Source: Burkholderia cepacia GG4
GTDB taxonomy: Bacteria; Pseudomonadota; Gammaproteobacteria; Burkholderiales; Burkholderiaceae
NCBI RefSeq assembly: GCF_000292915.1
Contig: NC_018514.1
Span: 1,302,001 to 1,366,000, forward strand
DNA: 64,000 bases
Direction of reading: 5' to 3'
Part shown: one piece after another, positions 26,160 to 34,807 of the stretch
Layout: every line of letters starts with the position of its first letter
Numbering within the stretch: position 1 is the first letter of the stretch
Program-made: the position numbers and the translations under genes
The notes under the pieces: model-generated
Told to the model about the DNA's origin: nothing
What the model saw: only the letters and a program-made list of their open reading frames with translations
Databases searched by the model: none

Positions 26160-26924
26160 TTAGCCGGCGCGATAGTAGTCTGCTTCGCCGACGATCGTGT
26201 TCACGAGCCGGCCGATCCCTTCGATTTCGGTCACGACCTCGTCGCCCGGCTTCGTGTCCGCCAGCCCTTCGGGCGTGCCGGTCAAGATCAGGTCGCCCGG
26301 CGACAGCGTCATGAAGCTGCTGATGTGCTCGATCAGCGCCGGCACGTCGAAGATCATGTCGCGCGTGCTGCCGCGCTGCGTCTCCTGGCCGTTCACCGTC
26401 GTGCGCAGCGTCAGGTCGCCTGCGTCGCCGATCTCGTCGCGGCTCACGAACCACGGCCCGAGCGGCGTGCAGGTGTCGCGATTCTTCACGCGCAGGTTCG
26501 GGCGGTAGTAGTTCTCGAGATAGTCGCGGATCGCGTAGTCGTTCGCGACCGTATAGCCGGCCACGTGGTCGAGCGCCTGCGCACGGCTCACGTTGCGCGC
26601 GGGGCGGCCGATCACGACGGCCAGCTCGCACTCGTAGTGCATGTGCGTCGCATCCGCCGGGCGCACGGTGCGCGACCGGTGGCCGATGAACGTGTTCGGC
26701 CCCTTCAGGAAGATCAGCGGCTCGCTCGGCGCCTTGAACGCGAGTTCCTTCGCGTGGTCCGCGTAGTTGAGGCCGAGCGCGAACGTCGTGCGCGGCGCGA
26801 CGGGCGGCAGCCAGGTCACCACGTCCTCGGCGACAACCCGCCCCGTATCGAGACGGATCATGCCGTCGCCGGCCGGTTCGGCCGCATGCAGTGCGCCGTT
26901 GTAGATCACGCGCGCCGTCTTCAT
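26160..26924 (-). CDS. hpaG2: HpaG second half: fumarylacetoacetate-hydrolase-family isomerase/decarboxylase (HpaG2)
   Basis: 254 residues of the FAH fold with the metal-binding 'YECELAVVIGRPARNVSRAQALDHVAGYTVANDYAIRDY' block (about 95-133). With HpaG1 it decarboxylates 5-oxopent-3-ene-1,2,5-tricarboxylate and isomerises the product. In E. coli these two halves are one fused protein; here they are separate genes overlapping by 4 bases. Start at ATG 26924. Confidence 0.92.
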   Translation of the reverse strand: MKTARVIYNGALHAAEPAGDGMIRLDTGRVVAEDVVTWLPPVAPRTTFALGLNYADHAKELAFKAPSEPLIFLKGPNTFIGHRSRTVRPADATHMHYECELAVVIGRPARNVSRAQALDHVAGYTVANDYAIRDYLENYYRPNLRVKNRDTCTPLGPWFVSRDEIGDAGDLTLRTTVNGQETQRGSTRDMIFDVPALIEHISSFMTLSPGDLILTGTPEGLADTKPGDEVVTEIEGIGRLVNTIVGEADYYRAG

Positions 26925-27610
26925 CGTGCTTCCTCCGCAATCAGCGTATGCCGCAACGTGCCGATGCCGGCGGCCGAAATCTCGATCGTGCTGCCCGCAC
27001 GGGCGCACGGTGCGCCGCCCGCGACACCGAGCAACAGCACGTCGCCCGCGTCGAACGACATGAAAGCCGTCACGTCGGCGATCAGTTCGCGTACCGGGCG
27101 AATCAGCGTGGCGGTTGACGCGGACACCACCACCTCGCCGTCGATCCGCACGGTCAGGCCGATCGTGTCGGCATCGCCAAGCGCGGCGGCCGGCACGATG
27201 GCCGGGCCCAGCGGGCAGAAACCATCGCGGCACTTGCAGCGCACGGCCGGACGGTAGTAATCGGGATGCGGCACCGACACGTCGCTCGCGAGCGTGAAGC
27301 CGTGCACGTAGTCGAGCGCCTGCGCGGCCGGCACGCGGGTCGCGCGCCGGGCGAACACGACGGCCACCGATGCGCCGATCTCCAGCGCGTCGACGCCCGC
27401 CGGCACCACGACGGCGGCGCCGTCGGCCGCATGCGTGTTGGCCGGCTTGATATAAAGGATCGGCGCCTGCGGCGGCCGGCCATAAGGCGGTGCGTTCACG
27501 GCATCGCCGAGCGCGTCGAGCGCCGCACGCTCGTTGAGCAGCGCACCGTACACGGTACCGATGGCGACCGGCAACGGCGGCGCCGCGGCGGTCATGCAAG
27601 ACAGCTCCAT
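26921..27610 (-). CDS. hpaG1: HpaG first half: fumarylacetoacetate-hydrolase-family subunit (HpaG1)
   Basis: 229 residues, FAH fold: 'APILYIKPANTHAADGAAVVVP' and 'EIGASVAVVFARRATRVPAAQALDYVHGFTLASDVSVPH'. It is the partner of HpaG2 and the first gene of the hpa operon. The start could be ATG 27610 (AGGGGA upstream) or ATG 27595; 27610 is reported because of the better ribosome-binding site. Confidence 0.9.
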   Translation of the reverse strand: MELSCMTAAAPPLPVAIGTVYGALLNERAALDALGDAVNAPPYGRPPQAPILYIKPANTHAADGAAVVVPAGVDALEIGASVAVVFARRATRVPAAQALDYVHGFTLASDVSVPHPDYYRPAVRCKCRDGFCPLGPAIVPAAALGDADTIGLTVRIDGEVVVSASTATLIRPVRELIADVTAFMSFDAGDVLLLGVAGGAPCARAGSTIEISAAGIGTLRHTLIAEEAR

Positions 27611-27735
27611 GCGTCATTCCCCTGCCGCGCGTCGCGGCGCATCGTCAATAGTTAACATCTTAAGTAAACAATCGGACGCTCGCAACCTCGATTACCCTGA
27701 TACACGAAATTCATCACCATCGGCTGTTAAGATTG
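27611..27735. promoter_or_regulatory. Divergent hpaG1/hpaR control region with probable HpaR sites
   Basis: An AT-rich pocket within GC-rich surroundings. ATAGTTAACATCTTAAG (27648-27664) contains GTTAAC and CTTAAG palindromes, and an inverted relative of its core (CTGTTAAGATTGATG, 27724-27738) lies at the hpaR start. MarR-type HpaR proteins repress hpa operons by binding such dyads; assignment here is by position and sequence appearance only. Confidence 0.4.
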
Positions 27736-28203
27736 ATGCGTCCCCGTCCATTCCCCACCCCGATGAACCGTACGCTCGACCATCGCAACCTGGCCATGCT
27801 GCTGCTCGAGGCCCGCGAAACGCTGATGGGCCTGTTCCGCCCCATTCTCAAGGAATTCGCGCTGACCGAACAGCAATGGCGGATCATCCGCGTGCTCGAC
27901 GGCGAGCCGGCGCAGGCGCTCGAAGCGGGCCAGATCGCGCGCCGCTGCTGCATCCTGAGCCCGAGTCTCACGGGCGTGCTGGAACGGATGGAACGCGACG
28001 GCCTGATCACGCGCACGCGCGCGCAGGAGGATCAGCGCCGGCTGCTGGTGAGCCTGACGCCGCAAAGCAAGAAGCTGGTGACGGAAATCGGCCCGCGCAT
28101 CGACGAGCAGTACCGCCAGCTCGAAGCGCGTTTCGGCCAGGACGGCCTGGACGACATCTACCGCGCGCTCGATCGGCTGATCGAGCTCGGCAGCGCGTCC
28201 TAG
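27736..28203 (+). CDS. hpaR: Homoprotocatechuate operon regulator, MarR family
   Basis: 155 residues if started at ATG 27736; ATG 27763 would give 146 and is equally possible since neither has a clear ribosome-binding site. 'MLLLEARETLMGLFRPILKEFALTEQQWRIIRVL' and 'RRCCILSPSLTGVLERMERDGLITRTRAQEDQRRLLVSLT' closely follow the HpaR pattern (winged helix with the 'DQRR' wing). It represses the divergent hpa operon until the aromatic substrate is present. Confidence 0.92.
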   Translation: MRPRPFPTPMNRTLDHRNLAMLLLEARETLMGLFRPILKEFALTEQQWRIIRVLDGEPAQALEAGQIARRCCILSPSLTGVLERMERDGLITRTRAQEDQRRLLVSLTPQSKKLVTEIGPRIDEQYRQLEARFGQDGLDDIYRALDRLIELGSAS

Positions 28204-28210
28204 CGCCTGC

Positions 28211-28228
28211 CGCCGCCGGACGGCGGCG
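28211..28228. terminator. Weak GC hairpin between hpaR and the convergent reductase-like gene
   Basis: CGCCGCCG (28211-28218) and CGGCGGCG (28221-28228) pair around a two-base centre. No T-run follows on either strand; it may serve as a modest bidirectional terminator in this 70-bp convergent gap. Confidence 0.3.
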
Positions 28229-28273
28229 AGCGGCGGCGAACCTGAACCGGCAGGCCCCGGATCGCGCGGGCGG

Positions 28274-29485
28274 TCAGTGCAGCGCGCCGCGCATCAGCTC
28301 GGTCACTGCGACGCCGCGCGAGGTACGCATGCATTCCTCGACGTAATCGACGAACGGCAGCGGCTCGAAATCGATTTCGTCGCGCACGCGGCGGTTGTCG
28401 AACACGCGATCGACCGTCGCGAACTCCGCGCAACGCTGCAGCGCCCGGCCGATCACACGTTCGAGCGCCGGGTCGGGCCGCCCGAGCACGTCACGCACCA
28501 CGAGCGGCAGTTCGGCCGGCGCACATGCCGCGTAACGCGGTGCGCCCGTCATGCCGGCCGCATCGTCCATCGCGCGCACGATCTGCGCGACCTGCGGCGC
28601 CTCGTCGCCCGCCGACACGTGGTACACGTCGTGCATCAGCGTCGGCTTCACGGCCAGCAGCATCGTCGCGCGCGCGACGTCGTCGACCGACACGATGTCG
28701 ATGCGCGTCATCGGCCGCGCAGTGAAGCGGCGCGCCGCGTGCGCAAGGCGGAACATCCAGAACGAGTTCGGCGCGGGCCGCGTGCCGAGCACAGTGTGAC
28801 CGACGACGTGCGACGGACGCACGACGACGAGCGGCAGCCCGAGTCCGCGCAGGCGCTGTTCCGTTTCCGCCTTCGCGTGCAGGTAGCCCGCCGCAAGCAC
28901 CGCGCCGGGCAGCCCGTCATCGTCATGTGCCGCCGCGCTCGCCGCCACCCCGGCCGCCTCTTCCTGCACGATCCCGCCGCGGCCCGCATGCGCATACGCG
29001 GTGCCGACGTACACGAAACGTTGCAGCCGCAGCGCGTGCGCGAACCGCTCGGCAAAGCGCAGCGAATCGGCGATGTCCGCCTGCAGGTGCGCACCGTCGG
29101 CCGGCGACGCATGGCCCGCGCAGTGGATCACGTGCGTCGCGCCGGCGAGACGCGGCGCCTCGGCGCCCTGCCACACGTCGCCGAGCGCGCCGACGATCAC
29201 GTTCGCGTCGCCGAGGCGCGACGCCCAGTACGGCGCAAGCCCGGCACGCAGTGCCGCTTCGCGCAGCCGCGCGACGGCGTGGCCGCGATTCTCGGCACGC
29301 ACGACACACACGATGCGCTCGAGCAATCCTGCGTTGACGAGCGCCGTCAGCACGGTGCTGCCGATGAAGCCGGTGGCACCGGTCAGCACCAGCCGCCCGA
29401 CGTTGGCCGCCGCGACGGGTGCGCTGGCCGGCGACACGAGGCTCGTGCGCCAGTTCAGCGACAACGCGGTTTTCCAGATCAGCAC
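28274..29485 (-). CDS. NAD(P)-dependent thioester-reductase-like / extended SDR protein
   Basis: 403 residues. A Rossmann nucleotide-binding motif 'GATGFIGS' sits at 36-43, and 'VAAGYLHAKAETEQ'-type YxxxK catalytic residues lie near 197-203. The pattern 'LVLTGATGFIGSTVLTALVNAGLLERIVCVVRAENRGHAVARLREA' is that of the thioester-reductase domain (male-sterility/NAD_binding_4) of carboxylic acid reductases and NRPSs, but here it stands alone without adenylation or carrier domains. The substrate is unknown; a reductive release from a carrier protein or CoA is one possibility. Confidence 0.8.
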   Translation of the reverse strand: MLIWKTALSLNWRTSLVSPASAPVAAANVGRLVLTGATGFIGSTVLTALVNAGLLERIVCVVRAENRGHAVARLREAALRAGLAPYWASRLGDANVIVGALGDVWQGAEAPRLAGATHVIHCAGHASPADGAHLQADIADSLRFAERFAHALRLQRFVYVGTAYAHAGRGGIVQEEAAGVAASAAAHDDDGLPGAVLAAGYLHAKAETEQRLRGLGLPLVVVRPSHVVGHTVLGTRPAPNSFWMFRLAHAARRFTARPMTRIDIVSVDDVARATMLLAVKPTLMHDVYHVSAGDEAPQVAQIVRAMDDAAGMTGAPRYAACAPAELPLVVRDVLGRPDPALERVIGRALQRCAEFATVDRVFDNRRVRDEIDFEPLPFVDYVEECMRTSRGVAVTELMRGALH

Positions 29486-30133
29486 GATAGTCTCCTTCGA
29501 AGAATCGGCCGGACGGCGCGACTGCCGCGGTTGCGGGGCTGCGCACGGCTATCGGCCGGGCCGGGGCCGACGCTGGCCCCGGCGGTCCCGATCGGGCTTG
29601 CGGCCCGCGATCGCGTCGATCGCGTCGCTCGCACGAGGCGGCGGCAGCCCGCCACGGACGGGCGTCCGCGGCGCAGGATCGGGAAATTCCCAGTGTGGGG
29701 CCCGATCGCCCGCAAGTCTGTCCCGAAAGTTTCGTGAAAGTGTGTGAATTTGTACGCGAATGTCGGAGTGTGTCGTGCGGGCCGCGGTCAAATCGTTGAA
29801 ACATGCGGGCGGCAGCATTCAGCGGGAGCGTGCGTGGCAGGACCGCCGGCGCGCGTCGGGCCGGCGCTTCGGCGCGACAGATCGACGCGCCCTCGGCAAG
29901 TCATCGCATGTCCGGGCCGCGTCGACGCGCGGTCGCGACAAGCGGATCGCGCTGCAGCCTGCGTTTGCGCGCGCCGCCAGAATCGTTACGTATCATCAGA
30001 CGTCGTTTCATCGGAAACGCCAATAGACTCAATCCGGGTTTATTGCGGTTTATCACTTGCGTTTCACACCAGTCTATCTAGACTATTCAAACCAAAACGG
30101 TCGAATGTGTCATTTTCTTCAGGAGACGAGCCA
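29486..30133. other. Intergenic region, no gene recognised; promoter-like palindrome near 30071
   Basis: 648 bases between the divergent reductase-like gene and the small protein at 30134. The left half is GC-rich with short repeats of GATCGCGTC near 29610 and no supported coding potential. The right half (29980-30130) is AT-rich and carries AGTCTA-TC-TAGACT at 30071-30084, a perfect 6-bp-arm dyad about 50 bases before the next start and a candidate operator. Confidence 0.4.
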
Positions 30134-30481
30134 ATGCGCCTCACTATTCGGATTAATGGCAGCGAATCGGCAACCCGCCACGCCTTCGCGGTGCTGTGGG
30201 TCGATACCGACGAGGGGCTGTGGTCACGCGAGGCACACCAGGGCATCGATCTTCCGACCTGGGGCAAGGTCCGGGACGTAGAAGGCGCAATGGCCCTCTG
30301 CGCGGCCGACGGCGGTCGCGCCGTGTGCCAGTTGAAGGGCCTGTCGTTCAACGCGACGCGACGCGAACAGGGCGACGCGGTGCTCGCCGGCGCGCATCCC
30401 GACGGCGCATGGCGGCTTCAGGCGGTCGATGATTGCACGGTGGAGCCGGAATACCACGAATTTATTTCCGTCGATCGATAG
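30134..30481 (+). CDS. Small protein, possibly DUF2866 (Burkholderia-type)
   Basis: 115 residues, no signal peptide or membrane segment. Features are 'AFAVLWVDTDEGLWSREAHQGIDLPTWGKVRDVEGAMALC' and 'LKGLSFNATRREQGDAVLAGAHPDGAWRLQ'. I recall a DUF2866 family of this size in Burkholderia, but the assignment is from memory. A good AGGAGACG ribosome-binding site precedes ATG 30134, and a clear terminator follows 80 bases after the stop, so it is a monocistronic gene. Function unknown. Confidence 0.75.
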   Translation: MRLTIRINGSESATRHAFAVLWVDTDEGLWSREAHQGIDLPTWGKVRDVEGAMALCAADGGRAVCQLKGLSFNATRREQGDAVLAGAHPDGAWRLQAVDDCTVEPEYHEFISVDR

Positions 30482-30561
30482 GTTTTTTTGACGGTAATCC
30501 TCTGCGGTTTTCGGGTTTATTCCAGTTTTAGCGATATTAATTTCGATATTCAGCAATAAGG

Positions 30562-30590
30562 GCGCCTCTCTCGAGGCGCTTTTCATTTTA
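30562..30590 (+). terminator. Rho-independent terminator of the small protein gene
   Basis: GCGCCTC (30562-30568) pairs with GAGGCGC (30573-30579) around a TCTC loop, followed directly by TTTTCATTTTA. It is one of the cleanest intrinsic terminators in the window and isolates the 30134 gene from the ftsI paralogue downstream. Confidence 0.8.
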
Positions 30591-30853
30591 TGGCCCCGAA
30601 AATAATCGGGGTCGGGATAATTACAGCGCGCCGCCGGTGACGCTCCGTCCGGCCATCGCGATGCCGTCGCCGACGGCGAACGACGCCGCACCGCCGTTCC
30701 AGCCCCCTTCCGTTTTTCCGCTCCCGCCCGGTCGAACCTGCGCGTCTTTTACAGGGCCGAAACACACTTTCCCCACATGATGTTTACTCATTTATTACAA
30801 TCACATTATTCAGACTGACTTGCCGCCGTCCGGCGGCCCGACCCGGCCCTTGC

Positions 30854-32746
30854 ATGAGCGTGAAAAAGAAGACCCACCCCGCCGATCCCTACGCCGCCGC
30901 GACCAAGCATCCGATACTCACGTCGCGCCTGCCGATGTGGCGCTCGAAACTGGTCGTGATCATGGTGTCACTCGGCTTCGCCGCGCTGATCGGGCGCGCC
31001 TTCTGGGTGCAGGTCGCGAACCAGGATTTCTATGTCGGGCAAGGCCAGAAACGCTACCAGCGCACGATCGAGCTCGACGCGATGCGCGGGCGCATCGTCG
31101 ATCGCAACGGCGCGATGCTCGCGGTCAGCCTGTCGACCTATGAAATCTGGGCGAACCCGAAACAGGTCGCCGAGATCGACTATCCGCAGCTCGCGAAGCT
31201 GCTCGACATGCCGCTCGTGGAAGTGAAGCGCCGCCTGCGCAACGACCGTACGTTCGTGCTGCTCAAGCGGCAGATCGACGCCGAGACCGCGAGCCGGCTC
31301 GACAAGCTCGAGATCGACGGCATCACGCAGATCGCCGATTCGAAGCGCTTCTATCCGGAAGGCGAATCGGCCGCGCACGTGGTCGGTTTCACCAACGTCG
31401 AGGACAAGGGCCAGGAAGGCGTCGAACTCGCGGCGAACGCGCGGCTGTCGGGCACGTCCGGGCAGCGCGAGGTGATCCGCGACCGGCTCGGGCGCATCGT
31501 GTCCGATACGCGCCCGCTCGTCCCCGCGCAGCACGGCGCGACGATCGAGCTGACGATCGACCGCCGGATCCAGCAGCTCGCGTTCAGCCAGCTCAAGGCC
31601 GCCGTGCTCGAGAACAACGCGCTGGCCGGCAGCGTCGTCGTGCTCGACGCGCAGAACGGCGAGATCCTCGCCCTCGCGAACTACCCGACCTTCGACCCGA
31701 ACGACCGTGCGCGCCTCACCGGCCAGCAGCTGCGCAACCGTGCGGTGATCGACACGTTCGAGCCCGGCTCGACGATCAAGCCGCTCGTCGTCGCGCTGTC
31801 GATCGACGAGCGCAAGGTCACGCCGAACACGATCATCAACACGTCGCCGGGCACCTACAAGATCGGCCCGGCCGTGATCCACGACACGTCGAACCACGGC
31901 TCGCTGACCGTCTCGCAGGCCCTGCAGAAGTCGAGCAACGTCGCGCTCGCGAAGCTGGCACTGAACCTGCCCGCCGAAACGATCTGGAACAAATACCAGG
32001 AGTACGGGATCGGCCGCGCGCCGGAACTGACGTTCCCGGGCGTCGCGTCGGGCCGGCTGCGCGGCTACAAGCGCTGGCGGCCGATCGAGCAGGCGACGAT
32101 GGCGTACGGCTACGGGCTGTCGATGTCGCTGCTGCAGATCGCGCAGACCTACACGGCCTATGCAGGCGACGGCACGTTGCACCCGGTGTCGCTGCTGAAG
32201 AACGGCACCGACCAGCAGACGATCGACGCGCATCGCGGCCACCGCGTGACGTCGCCGCAAACCGCGGCGGCGATCCGCGCGATGCTCGAGTCGGCGGTCG
32301 GGGAAGGCGGCACGGGGCGCCGCGCGCGCGTCGACGGCTACCGGATCGGCGGCAAGACGGGCACGGCGCGCAAGCAGGTCGGCGCAACCTATGCGAAGGG
32401 CAAGTACCGCGCGCTGTTCGCGGGGATGGCGCCGATGAGCAACCCGCGCCTGATCGTCGCGGTGATGATCGACGAGCCGCGCGGCAAGGGCTACTACGGC
32501 GGCACGGTGGCCGGCCCGGTGTTCTCGTCGGTCACGAGCGGCTCGCTGCAGTTGCTCGGCGTGCCGCCCGACGCACCGGTCGAGCCGGCTCAGAATGCGC
32601 CGGTCAAGACGGCGCCGCAGAAGACGGTCGCCGCGCCGAAGGCCGCGGTGCAACCGAAGGCGGCCGCCGCGGAGACGGCCGCGGCACCTGTGAAAACGGC
32701 CGCGCAATCCGGCGCGGCCGTAAAAACGAAGGTGGCGGCAGGCTAA
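30854..32746 (+). CDS. Penicillin-binding protein 3-type transpeptidase (FtsI paralogue)
   Basis: 630 residues, class B PBP. One N-terminal membrane anchor (about 32-50), the pedestal domain with 'MRGRIVDRNGAMLAVS' (77-92), then the transpeptidase domain with active-site motif S306-T-I-K309, second motif S360-S-N362 and K501-T-G503. It cross-links septal peptidoglycan in the periplasm. Unlike the main ftsI it is not in a division/cell-wall gene cluster; it stands alone, so it is probably an accessory PBP3 copy. The last ~55 residues are an Ala/Pro/Lys-rich low-complexity tail ('KTAPQKTVAAPKAA...'). The 260 bases upstream are AT-rich near 30780-30815 and could hold the promoter. Confidence 0.9.
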   Translation: MSVKKKTHPADPYAAATKHPILTSRLPMWRSKLVVIMVSLGFAALIGRAFWVQVANQDFYVGQGQKRYQRTIELDAMRGRIVDRNGAMLAVSLSTYEIWANPKQVAEIDYPQLAKLLDMPLVEVKRRLRNDRTFVLLKRQIDAETASRLDKLEIDGITQIADSKRFYPEGESAAHVVGFTNVEDKGQEGVELAANARLSGTSGQREVIRDRLGRIVSDTRPLVPAQHGATIELTIDRRIQQLAFSQLKAAVLENNALAGSVVVLDAQNGEILALANYPTFDPNDRARLTGQQLRNRAVIDTFEPGSTIKPLVVALSIDERKVTPNTIINTSPGTYKIGPAVIHDTSNHGSLTVSQALQKSSNVALAKLALNLPAETIWNKYQEYGIGRAPELTFPGVASGRLRGYKRWRPIEQATMAYGYGLSMSLLQIAQTYTAYAGDGTLHPVSLLKNGTDQQTIDAHRGHRVTSPQTAAAIRAMLESAVGEGGTGRRARVDGYRIGGKTGTARKQVGATYAKGKYRALFAGMAPMSNPRLIVAVMIDEPRGKGYYGGTVAGPVFSSVTSGSLQLLGVPPDAPVEPAQNAPVKTAPQKTVAAPKAAVQPKAAAAETAAAPVKTAAQSGAAVKTKVAAG

Positions 32747-32875
32747 AGCCGCCGGGGACTACCGCGCACTGCGCGCGACGAACCGGTCGACTATTCGCTA
32801 CATAGCGTTCCTCGCACGCGCCCTTTCGACGGCCGGCGCACTCCCGCTCTCCGCGCGAACCCGGCCGCGCGACCG

Positions 32876-34597
32876 TCAATGCGCGTGCGCAGCCGCCACC
32901 GGCCTCACCATCCTGCCGAGCACGTGCTCGGTCATCCCGCGGGCAAGTTCGCTCTCGCCCATGAACACGGTGCCGACGCCCTCGCTCGACAGCAGCGCGG
33001 CCTCGTCGCCGCTGTTCGTGCACAGCACCACCTCCAGCGCCGGATTCAGCGTGCGCGAAATCTCGACGATCTGCCGCACGTCGAACACGTCCGGCAGCGT
33101 GACGACCAGCATCCCGGCGCGCGCGATATGCGCCTGCACCAGCACGACCGGCTCGATCGCGTCGCCCGACACGGCAGCGATGCCGTCCGCGCGCAGCTTC
33201 TCGACGAGTTCGCGGTTCTGCTCGACGACCACATACGCGATCCCGCGCTCGTCCAGCGCATGCGCGATCCGCGTGCCGACCTTGCCGTAGCCGACGATCA
33301 CAACCTGCCCGGTCAGGTGTGTCTGCGGCGTCGACATCGGCAGCGCGGCGAGCGGATCGTCGCGCGCCTCGAGCTTGCGCGCGAACGCCGAATGCTTGCG
33401 GATCCACACGAGCGCCGGATCGATCATCGCGAACAGCAGCGTGTTCATCGCGATCGAGATCAGCGCGACCGCGAGAATCAGGCTCTGCCCCTCGGCCGAC
33501 AGCAGCCCGAGCGCCCGGCCGAGGCCCGCGAGGATGAACGAGAACTCGCCGATCTGCGCCAGGCCCGCGCCGACCGTCAGCGCGGTATTCAGCGGATATC
33601 GGAACGCGATCACGAGCGCGACCGCGGCGAGCGTCTTGCCGACCAGCACGATCGCCGCGACCTCGATCACGTGCAGCGGCTCGTCGAGCAGCACCTTCGG
33701 GTCGAACAGCATCCCGACCGAGATGAAGAACAGCACCGAGAACGCGTCGCGCAGCGGCAGTGTCTCGTCGGCCGCGCGCCGGCTGAACTCCGACTCGCGC
33801 ATCATCATCCCGGCGAAGAACGCGCCGAGCGCGAACGACACGTCGAACAGCTTCGCCGCACCGAACGCGATGCCGACCGCCGCCGCGATCATGCACAGCG
33901 TGAACAGCTCGCGCGAGCCGGTGCGCGCGACGAGCCACAGGATGCGCGGAAACACGCGCTTGCCGACCACGAGCATCAGCGCGATGAACGCGGCGACCTT
34001 CAGCATCGTGACGCCGAGCGTGCCCCACACGCTGCCGCCGGCCGCGTGCGCGTCGCCGGGCGGCGTGCCGCCGAGCAGCCCCGCGACGGGCGGCAGCAGC
34101 ACCAGCACGAGCACCATCACGAGATCCTCGACGACCAGCCAGCCGACCGCGATGCGCCCGTTGACCGTCTCGACGAGCCCGCGCCCCTCGAGCGCCCGCA
34201 ACAGCACGACCGTGCTCGCGACCGACAGCGCGAGCCCGAACACGAGCGCCGCGCCGAGGCTCCAGCCCCACGTGAGCGCGAGCCCGCCGCCGAGCAGCGT
34301 CGCGACGGTAATCTGGACGATGGCGCCCGGCAGCGCGATCTTGCGCACCGCGAGGAGATCGCCGAGCGAGAAATGCAGGCCGACGCCGAACATCAGTAAC
34401 ATCACGCCGACTTCGGCGAGCTGCTGCGCGAGCGACAGGTCGCCGACGAAACCGGGCGTGCCGGGGCCGATCACGATCCCGGCGAGCAGATAGCCGACGA
34501 GCGGCGGCATTTTCAGCAGCGACGCGAAGTAACCGAAGATCATCGCGAGACCGAAACCGGCCGCGAGCAACGCAATCAGGCTGACGTCATGAGGCAT
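32876..34597 (-). CDS. Cation/proton antiporter of the Kef/YbaL type (CPA2) with RCK/TrkA-N domain
   Basis: 573 residues. About 12-13 membrane helices span residues 5-395 ('LLKMPPLVGYLLAGIVIGPGTPGFVGD', 'LALSVASTVVLLRAL'), followed by a cytosolic Rossmann domain from about 427 ('GQVVIVGYGKVGTRIAHALDERGIAYVVVEQNRE'). YbaL/RosB-type proteins exchange K+ or Na+ for H+ and are gated through the nucleotide-binding domain. The gene is alone, convergent to the ftsI paralogue. Confidence 0.9.
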   Translation of the reverse strand: MPHDVSLIALLAAGFGLAMIFGYFASLLKMPPLVGYLLAGIVIGPGTPGFVGDLSLAQQLAEVGVMLLMFGVGLHFSLGDLLAVRKIALPGAIVQITVATLLGGGLALTWGWSLGAALVFGLALSVASTVVLLRALEGRGLVETVNGRIAVGWLVVEDLVMVLVLVLLPPVAGLLGGTPPGDAHAAGGSVWGTLGVTMLKVAAFIALMLVVGKRVFPRILWLVARTGSRELFTLCMIAAAVGIAFGAAKLFDVSFALGAFFAGMMMRESEFSRRAADETLPLRDAFSVLFFISVGMLFDPKVLLDEPLHVIEVAAIVLVGKTLAAVALVIAFRYPLNTALTVGAGLAQIGEFSFILAGLGRALGLLSAEGQSLILAVALISIAMNTLLFAMIDPALVWIRKHSAFARKLEARDDPLAALPMSTPQTHLTGQVVIVGYGKVGTRIAHALDERGIAYVVVEQNRELVEKLRADGIAAVSGDAIEPVVLVQAHIARAGMLVVTLPDVFDVRQIVEISRTLNPALEVVLCTNSGDEAALLSSEGVGTVFMGESELARGMTEHVLGRMVRPVAAAHAH

Positions 34598-34660
34598 CCC
34601 CCCTCCCGAGTTCTTGTAACGATTTAGTAAGGTTCAAGAATGGAAGGATAAGGGATGAGG

Positions 34661-34710
34661 CGAAAAAATGGCGCGCCACCGCGAAAAATTCACGCGGGTG
34701 GCGCGCCATT
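34661..34710 (-). terminator. Strong intrinsic terminator of the gluconate-dehydrogenase-type operon
   Basis: A 14-bp perfect inverted repeat, AATGGCGCGCCACC at 34667-34680 and its complement at 34697-34710, encloses a 16-base AT-rich loop. On the minus strand it is followed by a run of six T (34668-34663). It lies about 100 bases after the cytochrome gene at the end of the minus-strand operon and prevents read-through into the antiporter gene. Confidence 0.85.
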
Positions 34711-34807
34711 GCGGGGTGCAACCTCGGTCGGGCGGAACGCGCCCCGCGGGCCGACCGGCGCCGCGAGGCGGAGCAGGTGGGCGGGGCCGGATGCCCCGCC
34801 GCGTGGG

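Noticed and set aside
29760..30026. Possible 88-residue gene in the gap before the small protein
   Set aside because: Basic, low-complexity translation, no ribosome-binding site and no recognisable pattern.
10968..32707. Other long antisense or shifted frames, for example opposite the sensor kinase and the ftsI paralogue (30968-32707)
   Set aside because: Same reason: biased composition, no ribosome-binding site and complete overlap with well-identified genes.
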